From NCBI RefSeq assembly GCF_009363855.1, contig NZ_CP045423.1, positions 2,634,001-2,698,000 on the forward strand: a stretch of DNA of 64,000 nt. Direction: 5' to 3'. The position numbers were made by a program, and so were the translations under genes. How positions within the stretch are numbered: the first letter of the stretch is position 1; the number at the start of each line of letters is the position of its first letter. The notes beneath the pieces were generated by a model. It was not told the DNA's origin. It saw only the letters and a list, made by a program, of their open reading frames with translations, and did no database searches. Of the stretch, positions 37,142-45,780 are shown one piece after another. Source of the DNA: Microvirga thermotolerans. GTDB lineage: Bacteria > Pseudomonadota > Alphaproteobacteria > Rhizobiales > Beijerinckiaceae.

Positions 37142-37911
37142 ACGCGCCCCTCAACTTCCATGCCGTCAAGGCGATCTACGCCTTCGAGATGGCCCGCATG
37201 TGGCGCACGATCCTGCAGAGCATCGCCTCCCCGGTCATCTCCACGTCGCTCTACTTCATCGTGTTCGGGTCGGCGATCGGAGAGCGCATGGCGCAGATCG
37301 ACGGCGTGAGCTACGGGGCCTTCATCGTGCCGGGCCTCATCATGCTCTCGATCCTGACCACGAGCATCTCCAACGCCTCCTTCGGCATCTACATGCCGAA
37401 GTTCACGGGCACCATCTACGAGGTCCTCTCCGCGCCCGTTTCGATGGTGGAGATCGTGATCGGCTACGTGGGCGCGGCCGCCTCCAAGTCGATCATCCTC
37501 GGCCTGATCATCCTCGTGACCGCGCGCCTTTTCGTCCCGTTCTCCATCGCGCATCCGCTCTGGATGATCGGGTTCCTCGTCCTGACCTCGGTGACCTTCA
37601 GCCTCTTCGGCTTCATCATCGGGATCTGGGCGGACGGATTCGAGAAGCTTCAGCTCGTCCCGATGATGATCGTGACGCCCCTCACCTTTCTCGGCGGCAG
37701 CTTCTATTCCATCAGCATGCTGCCGCCCTTCTGGCAGCAGGTGACCCTGTTCAACCCCGTGGTCTACCTGGTGAGCGGATTCCGCTGGAGCTTCTACGAC
37801 GTGTCGGACGTCTCCGTCGGAATCAGCCTCGCCATGACCCTCGTCTTCATGACTCTCTGCCTCGGCCTCGTCGGGGCGATCTTCCGCACGGGCTACAGGC
37901 TCAAGGCGTGA
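37138..37911 (+). CDS. ABC-2 type exporter permease
   Basis: A 257-residue permease with six spans. The ABC-2 pattern [26 protein letters not shown] is followed by [21 protein letters not shown]. The late segment [36 protein letters not shown] is the family's most conserved part. Its start overlaps the ATPase stop (ATGA). The pair forms a complete half-transporter exporter. Confidence 0.93.
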   Translation: MNAPLNFHAVKAIYAFEMARMWRTILQSIASPVISTSLYFIVFGSAIGERMAQIDGVSYGAFIVPGLIMLSILTTSISNASFGIYMPKFTGTIYEVLSAPVSMVEIVIGYVGAAASKSIILGLIILVTARLFVPFSIAHPLWMIGFLVLTSVTFSLFGFIIGIWADGFEKLQLVPMMIVTPLTFLGGSFYSISMLPPFWQQVTLFNPVVYLVSGFRWSFYDVSDVSVGISLAMTLVFMTLCLGLVGAIFRTGYRLKA

Positions 37912-38096
37912 TGTGGCGGATCCGGAAGGGTATGTCCGCACTTTCCGGGATCGACCCTCGATTTGCCGGTACCCCTTTCGGATAGGATGCCGGCATCGCC
38001 CGCATCCGGGCCGAGGCGTGGGCTTGACCTTGGAATCCACCTCCGCTGCAATGGTTCCGACCGTTCCAGAGCCGACAGGATTGCGAGGGGCCACTC

Positions 38097-38984
38097 ATGC
38101 ATCGTTTGCCGCGGACCTTGCTTTGCAGCGTCATTCTGTCCGCCTGTCTCGTCCTCAGGGCGGGTGCCGCCGATCTGGCGCCCCCTCCGGCCGCCGTCGA
38201 GCCCGCTGGCGCCGTGCCGCCGGCGTGGTCCTTCCGCTTCGTCCCCTATGGCTGGCTCATTGCCCTGAACGGCACCCAGACCGTGCGCGGACGCAGTGCC
38301 AAGGTGAATGCCAGCTTCCCTGACATCGTAGAGAAGAGCGACACCCTCGTGGCCCTGATGGGCAATTTCGAGGCCCGGCGCGGCCCCTTCGCCCTCTACG
38401 GCGATCTGGTCTGGACCAGGATCGGCTTCGAGAGCGAGAACGTCCGGACCCGCGCTCCGGCACCGGGCATCACGACGACGGTCGGGCGGTCGCTCGGCCT
38501 GGACATCGAGATGGCCATCCTCGAGGTCGGAGCCGCCTACGAGGTGGCGCGCTCGGGACCTCTGGCGCTCGACGTCCTCGGCGGCGTGCGGTACTGGCAC
38601 CAGAAGGCGGATCTTTCGTTCGAGTCCGCCCGCACCGTCGAGGTTGGGGATCTGGAGCTTGCCGGCGGCCTGGCCTTCGCCCGCTCCGGGTCGGTGGACT
38701 GGCTCGACCCGGTGATCGGAGCGCGGGTGCGCTACGCGGTGGCGCCGGGGCATGAACTGTTCCTGCGTGGCGACGTCGGCGGTTTCGGAGTCGGGAGCAC
38801 CTTCTCCTGGCAGGCCGTCGGCGGCTATGGCTTCGACTTCGGCACCTACAACGGCGTCACCGTTTCCGGAGTGATCGGCTACAGGGCGCTCTCCGTCGAC
38901 TATGCTCAGGGCGAAGGCCGGCGGCGCTACGCGTTCGACATGATCCAGCACGGACCGATCCTCGGCGTGAGCCTGCGCTGGTGA
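38097..38984 (+). CDS. Outer-membrane beta-barrel-like hypothetical protein
   Basis: A 295-residue protein. Residues 1-24 form a signal peptide ending AGA. After a proline/alanine-rich linker, the mature protein alternates short amphipathic beta strands (WSFRFVPYGWLIALNG, GFESENVRT, LDVLGGVRYWHQKA). It ends GPILGVSLRW, with the terminal aromatic residue typical of outer-membrane barrels. An eight-to-twelve-strand porin-like or OmpA-like barrel is likely; its function is unknown. The 185-base gap before it holds only an imperfect stem (37918-37951). Confidence 0.75.
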   Translation: MHRLPRTLLCSVILSACLVLRAGAADLAPPPAAVEPAGAVPPAWSFRFVPYGWLIALNGTQTVRGRSAKVNASFPDIVEKSDTLVALMGNFEARRGPFALYGDLVWTRIGFESENVRTRAPAPGITTTVGRSLGLDIEMAILEVGAAYEVARSGPLALDVLGGVRYWHQKADLSFESARTVEVGDLELAGGLAFARSGSVDWLDPVIGARVRYAVAPGHELFLRGDVGGFGVGSTFSWQAVGGYGFDFGTYNGVTVSGVIGYRALSVDYAQGEGRRRYAFDMIQHGPILGVSLRW

Positions 38985-39328
38985 TCGCGCGCTTCGGAGC
39001 CTTCTGAGAAAGACACGGGTTCTCACCGGCGTGCCCCTTCGGGCCGATGCGCTGGCGGAGGTGCCGACGGGTCTGCGATGACGGTCCGGACTCTGCGGCC
39101 CGCGCCGAGAAGCCCCCCTGCCTCGACCGCCCCGAACCATCGGAACAGGAACGTGACCCTTTCGGGTAGAGCGAGGAGATCTGACCCATTCTGTCAAGCG
39201 ATCCCCTTCCCGAACAGGCAGATTGAGATGCCTGTCCGAGACGGCCGAGCGGAACTTCGGACGGCGCTGCCGGCTTGCCGCCACTTGCCGGCCCCAAGCT
39301 TCCCTTCGCTCGCGGAAGGATTGAGCCC
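38985..39328 (+). other. Intergenic region before the arylsulfatase, with one inverted repeat
   Basis: No gene is seen in this 344-base stretch. ACAGGCA (39214-39220) pairs with TGCCTGT (39229-39235) across eight bases, about 95 bases before the sulfatase start. It may be an operator or a leader hairpin. A ribosome binding site AAGGA precedes the sulfatase ATG. Confidence 0.4.
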
Positions 39329-41869
39329 ATGAAAGCGACGTCGCTCACCTTGGCCCTGGCCACCGCCAGCGCACTGGCGATCTCCGCTGCCCAGGCCCAG
39401 CAGGTCACCGGCACGCCCGGCGCGCCGGACGCGACCACCACGATCGACGGACGGCAGCTCCCCGCCCCCGACCCGGATTTCGGCGGCGTGATCCAGGACA
39501 GCGCCTTTCAGTCGAAGCCCTGGTGGGCGCCGCGCATCGTGCCGCCGAAGGGCGCGCCCAACGTGCTGCTGATCATCACGGACGATGCCGGGTTCGGAGT
39601 GCCCAGCACCTTCGGCGGCGTCATCCCGACGCCGGCCCTGGATCGCGTCGCCAATGCGGGCCTTCGCTACAACCGCATGTTCTCCACGGCCTTGTGCTCG
39701 CCCACGCGGGCCGCGCTCATCACCGGGCGCAACCATCACTCGGCGGGCTTCGGCGTGGTCTCCGAGCAGTCCACCGGCTTCCCCGGCTACAACAGCATCA
39801 TCGCCAAGGACAAGGCCACCATCGGCCGGATCCTGAAGGACAATGGCTACGCCACCTCCTGGTTCGGCAAGGACCACAACACGCCCGCCTTTGCGGCAAG
39901 CCAGGCCGGGCCGTTCGACCGGTGGCCGACCGGCATGGGTTTCGAATACTTCTACGGCTTCGTCGGCGGCGACGCCAATCAGTGGCAGCCGAACCTTTTC
40001 CGCAACACGACCCAGATCTACCCCTTCGAAGGCAAACCGGCCGGCAGCTGGAACCTGGTCACCGCGATGGCCGACGACGCCATCGACTACGTGAACCGGG
40101 TGCACCAGATCCAGCCGGACAAGCCGATCTTCGTCAAGTATGCGCCCGGCGCCACGCATGCGCCGCATCATCCGACGAAGGAATGGATCGACAGGATCAG
40201 CCGGATGAAGCTGTTCGACGAGGGCTGGAACAAGCTGCGCGAGCGGATCTTCGAGAACCAGAAGCGGCTCGGCGTGATCCCCCAGGACGCCAAGCTGCCG
40301 CCCTGGCCCAAGGACGTGCTGAAGGAGTGGGATGCGCTCTCGGCCGACGAGAAGAAGCTGTTCATTCGTCAGGTCGAGGTCTTTGCCGCCTTCGTCGCCT
40401 ACAGCGACCACGAGATCGGACGCGTGATCCAGGCCTTCGACGACATCGGTCAGCTCGACAATACGCTGATCATCTACATCAACGGCGACAACGGCACCAG
40501 CGCCGAGGGCGGGCCGAAGGGCACGCCCAACGAGGTGGCATGGTTCAACGGCCTGAACGAACTGCCCGTCGACGTCCAGATGAGGTTCTACGACGCCTGG
40601 GGCACGGACCAGACCTACAACCATATGTCGGCCGGCTGGTCTTGGGCCTTCGACACCCCGTTCTCCTGGTTCAAGCAGAATGCCTCGCAACTCGGCGGCA
40701 TCAACCAGAACATGGCCGTCTCCTGGCCCGCGCGCATCAAGGACAGGGGGGCCCTGCGCGAACAGTTCGTGCATGTCGTCGACGTCGTGCCGACGATCCT
40801 CGAGGCCGCAGGCCTCCGCGCCCCGGAGGTCGTGGACGGCATCCAGCAGGCTCCGGTCGAGGGCACGAGCTTCGCCTATACCTTCGACGCGGCCAACGCC
40901 AAGGCACCGTCACGGCACACGACCCAGTACTTCGAGATGATGGGGCAATGGGCGCTCTACCAGGATGGCTGGTTCCTGAGCACCAAGGTCAACCGGGCGC
41001 CCTGGGAGGCTTTCGGCGCGGCCAACCCCGACCCGCTGAACAACCAGGTGCTTCAGCTGTATGATTTGAGCACGGACTTCAACCAGACTACCGACCTGGC
41101 GGCCGCGAACCCGCAGAAGGTCGAGGAATTGAAGCGGATATTCGTCGCCGAGGCGAAGAAGTACCAGGCGTTCCCCCTGGATGCCTCGGTCGCCGCGCGC
41201 ATCGTGGCGCCGCGCCCGAACATCACGGCGGGGCGCTCCGAGTTCGTCTATACCCGGCCGATGACCGGGCTGCCGCAGGGCGACTCGCCGCTGCTGCTCA
41301 ACACCTCCTATACGATCACCGCCGACATCGAGGTGCCGCCGGCAGGAGCCGAGGGGATGATCCTCACCTCGGGCGGGCGCTTTGCCGGCTACGGCTTCTA
41401 CCTGCTCAAGGGCAAGCCAGTCTTCCTGTGGAACCTGGTCGACCTGAAGCGGGTCAAATGGGAGGGGCCGGACGTCCTCGCGCCCGGCAAGCACGTCCTG
41501 GAATTCGACTTCAAGTACGACGGCCTCGGCGCCGGCACGCTTGCCTTCAACAACATGAGCGGTGTCGGACGGTCCGGCACCGGCACGCTGAAGGTGGACG
41601 GCAAGGCGGTGCAGACGATCGCGCTGCCGCAAACGCTGCCGATGATCCTGCAATGGGACGAGGCCTTCGACATCGGCTCGGACACGCTGACCGGCGTGAA
41701 CGATGCCGACTACACGCCGCCCTTCCCCTTGACCGCCAGGCTGGACAAGCTGACGATCAGGGTCGACAGGCCGACGCTTTCGCCCGACGACATCAAGAAG
41801 CTCGAGGGCGCACAAGCCACGGCGGTGGACGGCACGCCGCTGACGCGCGTGCAGGCCGGGCCCCATTAG
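39329..41869 (+). CDS. Periplasmic arylsulfatase (type I, formylglycine-dependent)
   Basis: An 846-residue sulfatase that cleaves sulfate esters. The signal peptide ends near AQA (residue 23). The metal site begins NVLLIITDDAGFG (Asp85, Asp86). The cysteine to be converted to formylglycine is Cys123 in LCSPTRAALITGRN, the strict C-x-P-x-R motif. A C-terminal part of about 200 residues is beta-rich and could be a carbohydrate- or lipid-binding region. It resembles the large arylsulfatases of Pseudomonas and other soil bacteria. No sulfatase-maturing enzyme is encoded nearby. It stands alone, probably serving sulfur scavenging. Confidence 0.94.
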   Translation: MKATSLTLALATASALAISAAQAQQVTGTPGAPDATTTIDGRQLPAPDPDFGGVIQDSAFQSKPWWAPRIVPPKGAPNVLLIITDDAGFGVPSTFGGVIPTPALDRVANAGLRYNRMFSTALCSPTRAALITGRNHHSAGFGVVSEQSTGFPGYNSIIAKDKATIGRILKDNGYATSWFGKDHNTPAFAASQAGPFDRWPTGMGFEYFYGFVGGDANQWQPNLFRNTTQIYPFEGKPAGSWNLVTAMADDAIDYVNRVHQIQPDKPIFVKYAPGATHAPHHPTKEWIDRISRMKLFDEGWNKLRERIFENQKRLGVIPQDAKLPPWPKDVLKEWDALSADEKKLFIRQVEVFAAFVAYSDHEIGRVIQAFDDIGQLDNTLIIYINGDNGTSAEGGPKGTPNEVAWFNGLNELPVDVQMRFYDAWGTDQTYNHMSAGWSWAFDTPFSWFKQNASQLGGINQNMAVSWPARIKDRGALREQFVHVVDVVPTILEAAGLRAPEVVDGIQQAPVEGTSFAYTFDAANAKAPSRHTTQYFEMMGQWALYQDGWFLSTKVNRAPWEAFGAANPDPLNNQVLQLYDLSTDFNQTTDLAAANPQKVEELKRIFVAEAKKYQAFPLDASVAARIVAPRPNITAGRSEFVYTRPMTGLPQGDSPLLLNTSYTITADIEVPPAGAEGMILTSGGRFAGYGFYLLKGKPVFLWNLVDLKRVKWEGPDVLAPGKHVLEFDFKYDGLGAGTLAFNNMSGVGRSGTGTLKVDGKAVQTIALPQTLPMILQWDEAFDIGSDTLTGVNDADYTPPFPLTARLDKLTIRVDRPTLSPDDIKKLEGAQATAVDGTPLTRVQAGPH

Positions 41870-41950
41870 TGCATCGAGCGCAGAAGCGGGAACCGGTTTT
41901 GCGCGAAAAAATGCTCGACATTAAGAGCCTAGAGCATCGTTCGGAACCGG
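41870..41950. repeat. Interspersed palindromic repeat, family A, copy 3
   Basis: It contains GCAGAAGCGGGAACCGGTTTTGCGCG, broken here as AAGCGGGAACCGGTTTTGCG, then AAAATGCTCGACATTAAGAG and a second partial AGAGCATCGTTCGGAACCGG. It starts at the sulfatase stop and occupies the gap before the tRNA-Ser gene. Confidence 0.6.
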
Positions 41951-42025
41951 AAGGGCGATCTGCCGCCTGCTGCGCCAGGGCCGTTCGCCGGGACGGAATA
42001 CGCCGCGATGTCAGTGATTTGGAAA

Positions 42026-42116
42026 TGGCGGAGACGGAGGGATTCGAACCCTCGATACCCTTTTGGGGTATGCTCATTTAGCAAACGAGTGCCTTCAGCC
42101 TCTCGGCCACGTCTCC
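42026..42116 (-). tRNA. tRNA-Ser (anticodon GCT)
   Basis: On the minus strand the acceptor arm GGAGACG pairs with CGTCTCC, followed by G and an encoded CCA. The anticodon loop TTGCTAA gives GCT, which reads AGC/AGU serine codons. A long variable arm (GCATACCCCAAAAGGGTATC) marks the class II tRNA-Ser. The T-loop reads GGTTCGAATCC. The gene is 88 bases plus CCA. Confidence 0.96.
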
Positions 42117-42358
42117 ATCGACGGGAGTGAATCCGTTCGGATTGCCCACCGGCGGCGCATATGGCGCGATTACCGCCCCTTCGTCAAGGGTGGTTCTGAG
42201 GAGACCGGCCCTCCCCGCCGGGCCAAGCTCGGCCGCCGCGTGCCTGGCCGGGGCGAGCCTGCCGGTGCGCCGCCGGCCGCTCCTGTGCGCCGCTGCACCT
42301 CCGTCCCGCGGCGCCTTCCCTAACATTCGCAGAGGACAACCAACCGGGAGGTCTCCCC

Positions 42359-42565
42359 GTGGCTTCAGACCGCGACGTTCAGGAGCAGGGCGCCCCATGG
42401 GAGGAGGCCATGGCTCTGGCCGAAATCAGGGAACGCTTTCTCGCCGCCCCTCCGAAGATCCCGGCGGGACGCCTCCTGTTCGCGGCCGCGCTGATGCTTC
42501 TGGGCCTCTGGATCGGTCTGTTCTCCTGGCTCGGGTCCCAGGCTTATGAGTTCCCCGAACGGTGA
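42359..42565 (+). CDS. Small hypothetical membrane protein
   Basis: A frame of 68 residues starting at GTG 42359, preceded by GGGAGG about seven bases before. One membrane span lies at about residues 41-60 (LLFAAALMLLGLWIGLFSWLG), with an amphipathic N-terminal part. A shorter version could start at ATG 42410. No family is recognised. The good ribosome binding site and clear span support it. Confidence 0.5.
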   Translation: MASDRDVQEQGAPWEEAMALAEIRERFLAAPPKIPAGRLLFAAALMLLGLWIGLFSWLGSQAYEFPER

Positions 42566-42712
42566 GCCGCCCTCCCGTCTCTGGGGAAGACAAGACGCTT
42601 TTTTCTCGGGGCCCGAGGTTTCTTTGCAGATTGCATGAACCCCGCGACCGCCCGGGACCGTCCAGTCTGCCCTGCCCCGGGCAACGTGTCCTCTCTCCCT
42701 CTTGGGAGGAAT

Positions 42713-43504
42713 CTAGCCCTGCCCGTTCTCCGGCCCTTTCAGGGCGGCGAGGCGACGCTTCTCGTAGTGCTTGGCGAGGCGCAGGTGCCGGGAGATCGCG
42801 TAGTTCATGGCCGTCAGGAAGCCGTAGGTGCCGCGCAGCGCATGGCGGCGGCCGATATAGGCCTTGATGAAGGCGGCCGGCAGCTCGAAGAAGACCCGCC
42901 AGGTGGGGATGGTGACGCCCCGGATCTCGAGATCGACCGCCTGCTGGTCCGAATAGCGGTTCAGCTTGGCGAGCTGGTCGCCGAGGGAGCGCACCGACCA
43001 GTGGTGGATGACGCTCCTGAGCTTTCCCACCTTCGCGCCGGGCCTCAGCTCCACCCGGTCGTGCACCAGGGAGGGCGAATAGCGGCCCCAGTCCTTGCGA
43101 TAGAGGCGCACGGGCCAGAGGGTGTAGGCCAGCGGATGCGGCGCCCGCTCGCCCGGAAAGATCTCCGCGATGCCGATCCTGTAGGCCTGCCGCGGCGGCT
43201 CGCCCTTGGCGAAGAGCGCCCGGATCTCGGCCGCGAGCTTGGGCGGCACCACCTCGTCGGCGTCCACGTTCAGGAGCCACTCATGGCGGCACTGCTCCTC
43301 GGCGAAGCGCTTCTGGGGCCCGTAGCCCGGCCAGGGATTGTAGACGACCCGCGCGCCGAGCTCCTCCGCCACGGCCTGGGTTCCGTCCGTGGAGCCGGAA
43401 TCGACGACGATCAGGTCGTCGGTCAGGTCGCGGACCGCGCGGATCGTATCGCCGATGCGGTCGGCCTCGTTCTTGGCGATGATGAAGACGGAAACGGGAA
43501 GCAT
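42713..43504 (-). CDS. Family 2 glycosyltransferase (WaaE/LpcC-like)
   Basis: A 263-residue inverting glycosyltransferase. The nucleotide-sugar fold starts VSVFIIAKNEADRIGDTI, with DLIVVDSGSTDGT and the DxD motif in LLNVDADEVV. A C-terminal segment (LRGTYGFLTAMNYAISRHLRLAKHYEKRR) may lie along the membrane. It resembles lipopolysaccharide core transferases. No other cell-wall sugar genes are near, so its acceptor is unknown. Confidence 0.9.
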   Translation of the reverse strand: MLPVSVFIIAKNEADRIGDTIRAVRDLTDDLIVVDSGSTDGTQAVAEELGARVVYNPWPGYGPQKRFAEEQCRHEWLLNVDADEVVPPKLAAEIRALFAKGEPPRQAYRIGIAEIFPGERAPHPLAYTLWPVRLYRKDWGRYSPSLVHDRVELRPGAKVGKLRSVIHHWSVRSLGDQLAKLNRYSDQQAVDLEIRGVTIPTWRVFFELPAAFIKAYIGRRHALRGTYGFLTAMNYAISRHLRLAKHYEKRRLAALKGPENGQG

Positions 43505-43595
43505 GTCGAAAGCGCCGGATGATCGGGGTGCCTAGCCGCCGCCGCCGCGTCTGGCAAGGGGTTTCCGCCCGCGGCCGACTCCCCGCGGGAGCCCC

Positions 43596-44207
43596 TCAGG
43601 CCTCCTTGAGGAGCCCCTCGGCGGCCATGGCCTTCCGGACCCTGGGCCTGTTCGCGACCCGCCTCATGTAGGCGACGGTCCACGGATAGGAGGAAAGGTC
43701 GACCTTGTGGAAGTGCGTCCAGTTGAGGATCGTGAAGGCATAGGCGTCGGCGGCCGTGAAGGTCTCGCCCATGAGATAGGAACGTCCCTCGAGGGCCCGC
43801 TCGAGATAGGCGAAGCGCCTGTGCAGAATGTCGAGGGCAAGGCGCCGGCAATCCTCCGAGACGGGCCGCCACAGGGGCGCGAAACCCTTGTGCAGCTCGC
43901 TGGCCACGAAGGAGAGCCATTCCTGGACCCTGAACCGCTCCCTCGTGCCGCTACGGGGGAGAAGCCCGGAGGCGGGCGCCTGATCGGCGAGGAACTGGAT
44001 CACCACGGTCGCTTCGGTGAGCAGTTCGCCGTTGTCGAGCGCGAGCGCCGGAACGTAACCCTTGGGATTGACGCTGAGGAAATCACAGCCCGACTCAGTC
44101 GTTTTCGTCCTCAGGTTCACCTTGTCCAGCTCCAGAGGGAGGCCTGCCTCTGAGGCGACGATGTGAGGAGCGAGAGAACACGCGCCCGCCGAGTAATAGA
44201 GCTTCAT
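43596..44207 (-). CDS. gstA: Glutathione S-transferase, beta class
   Basis: A 203-residue transferase. It starts MKLYYSAGACSLAPHIVASEAGLP, the beta-class signature with Cys10. The cis-Pro part is KGYVPAL, and TEATVVIQFLAD contacts glutathione. The helical domain has FTAADAYAFTILNW. It is closest to the E. coli GstA type. It lies downstream of the EEP-family gene on the same strand, with a 124-base AT-richer gap that probably holds its own promoter. Confidence 0.93.
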   Translation of the reverse strand: MKLYYSAGACSLAPHIVASEAGLPLELDKVNLRTKTTESGCDFLSVNPKGYVPALALDNGELLTEATVVIQFLADQAPASGLLPRSGTRERFRVQEWLSFVASELHKGFAPLWRPVSEDCRRLALDILHRRFAYLERALEGRSYLMGETFTAADAYAFTILNWTHFHKVDLSSYPWTVAYMRRVANRPRVRKAMAAEGLLKEA

Positions 44208-44331
44208 AGTCTTCTCCGACTCGACGCACGGTATTCAGAGCGGCGAGATCGGCGGAAGCTAATACGACGAATGAAACGTAGCAATATTGTCTTTATTGAG
44301 AAACGTTATCGAATACGCGCTTGTGCCGGCC

Positions 44332-45147
44332 TCAGGCCGCACTCCCCGCAGAGGCGGGAATGCGATCATCCGCAGACATGGATGCGCCGGGCCTCACCCG
44401 CAGCTCGGCCAGCAGAGGGAAGTGGTCGGAGGCCACCTTGGTAAGCTCGTTGCGCACCGGGGCGGCTGCGACGATGTCCACCGACTTGGTCACGAAGACA
44501 TGGTCCAGCCGCAGCACCGGTGCCCGGGTATGGAAGGTCGGCTGCGGGTCCCCGGCTGGATTGGCAAGCTGCGCGTCCCGCAGCCGGCTTGCGAAGAGCC
44601 TGTAGGAGCGGGAATAGGGCGGCGCGTTGAAATCGCCCAGGAGCACGGCAGGATCGGAGCAGTCCGGATGCCCGGCCCATTCCTCGCCCAGGAGCGCGGC
44701 CGCCTGGGCCCGCCTCTCCCGGGAGCGCAGGGAGAGGTGCGCGTTGATGACGTTGAGGCCGCACCCCTCGATCTCCACGCAGACCCACAGCGCGCTGCGC
44801 TTCTCGAAGCCGGGACCGGAGGACAGGGTCGGCAGACGCCCCGATTTGACGATGTCGGACGGGTGCCGGGTCAGGATGGCGATCCCGTACTGCTCCCCGA
44901 GGATGCGGATGGTCGGCTGGAAGTGCAGATCCATGCCGAGCTCCTTCGCAACGAGCTCGGCCTGGTCCGGGTGCCCCTTGTGGATACGCCCGGCCCGGAC
45001 TTCCTGGAGGGCGACGACATCGGCCTCGCAGGAGGCGATGACCTCGGCGATGCGTCCGGGCGAGATCTGCCTGTCCGTTCCGAGCCAACGATGGACGTTG
45101 TAGGTGAGAATACGGACGTTCCGCCCGGGCTTGTCCACGTGCTTCAA
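44332..45147 (-). CDS. Endonuclease/exonuclease/phosphatase-family hydrolase
   Basis: A protein of about 270 residues of the EEP fold. It starts with VRILTYNVHRWLG, carries ADVVALQEVRAG with the metal-binding Glu, LLGDFNAPP with the conserved Asp and Asn, and ends with VASDHFPLLAEL, the catalytic Asp-His pair. Family members cut DNA, phosphodiesters or phospholipid headgroups. The start is uncertain: TTG 45147, or GTG 45138 three codons later. No signal peptide is seen. Confidence 0.88.
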   Translation of the reverse strand: MKHVDKPGRNVRILTYNVHRWLGTDRQISPGRIAEVIASCEADVVALQEVRAGRIHKGHPDQAELVAKELGMDLHFQPTIRILGEQYGIAILTRHPSDIVKSGRLPTLSSGPGFEKRSALWVCVEIEGCGLNVINAHLSLRSRERRAQAAALLGEEWAGHPDCSDPAVLLGDFNAPPYSRSYRLFASRLRDAQLANPAGDPQPTFHTRAPVLRLDHVFVTKSVDIVAAAPVRNELTKVASDHFPLLAELRVRPGASMSADDRIPASAGSAA

Positions 45148-45438
45148 GGCTCAGTCTCGGTCGATCGGGATGGGCGGCGCAGGGTCCGCATCGGGAATCC
45201 GGGGGCTAGCGTTCAAACATGTCGGATCAATGACCGCCACGGGCCGAGGTTCCGGCCGCATGTCACTATGGCAGCGCTTTCTCCGGCTTTCGCCCCCGAC
45301 CATGGGATAGGGCCCATGCAGCCCTCGCGCCCCGATACAACGTGGCAAAGACGGAAGACGGCATTATACGAAATAACTGTTCCCGTTTACGTTCATTTAC
45401 CTTAACAGTGTCCCAACGCGAAGCATGAGGCTTCGCCG

Positions 45439-45582
45439 ATGCCACGCTTGAATCGCATGTCCTCCCGTTCCGATAAACGTCCGGGCGAAGATCTTCTGGC
45501 ACGCGTTTTGGACTGGGCCGGGCTCTCGTTCGGCCTCGGGGTGCTGATCGTCATCGCCACCTTCACCATTCAGGTCCGCTAA
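45439..45582 (+). CDS. Very small membrane protein (47 residues)
   Basis: The frame MPRLNRMSSRSDKRPGEDL leads into a span VLDWAGLSFGLGVLIVIATF and stops after TIQVR. An inner ATG at 45457 would give 41 residues. The basic N terminus and one span resemble small inner-membrane proteins. It lies between two divergent-looking regions with an AT-rich upstream stretch around 45365-45410. The 290-base gap before it (45148-45438) shows no other feature. Confidence 0.45.
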   Translation: MPRLNRMSSRSDKRPGEDLLARVLDWAGLSFGLGVLIVIATFTIQVR

Positions 45583-45716
45583 AGGGGCCGGATCCGCGCC
45601 GATTCGGCGGCTCGATGCCGAAACCCTCCCGCAGGACCGGATTTCCCCTTCCCGCGTTTTCATCCGGGCCGCTTCTGCATCCTCCGCTTGGACGAATCGC
45701 CGTGCGTCTTGCGCCC

Positions 45717-45747
45717 TTGACCTTCCCATGATGGGAAGGTCCATAAG
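45717..45747 (+). promoter_or_regulatory. copA: CueR-type promoter and operator of copA
   Basis: TTGACC (45717-45722) and CATAAG (45742-45747) are separated by 19 bases, the overlong spacer of MerR-type promoters. Centred in it is the perfect 21-base palindrome 45720-45740, ACCTTCCCAT-G-ATGGGAAGGT, matching the CueR consensus ACCTTCC-N-GGAAGGT. The copA start follows about 34 bases later. Copper-loaded CueR would untwist this DNA and activate the operon. Confidence 0.92.
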
Positions 45748-45780
45748 CCTGTGCCAGGATAGGGAATCAGGAGATTCAAC

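Noticed and set aside
42026-42116. tRNA-Ser as an integration site of a mobile element
   Set aside because: No integrase and no duplicated tRNA end were seen on either side.
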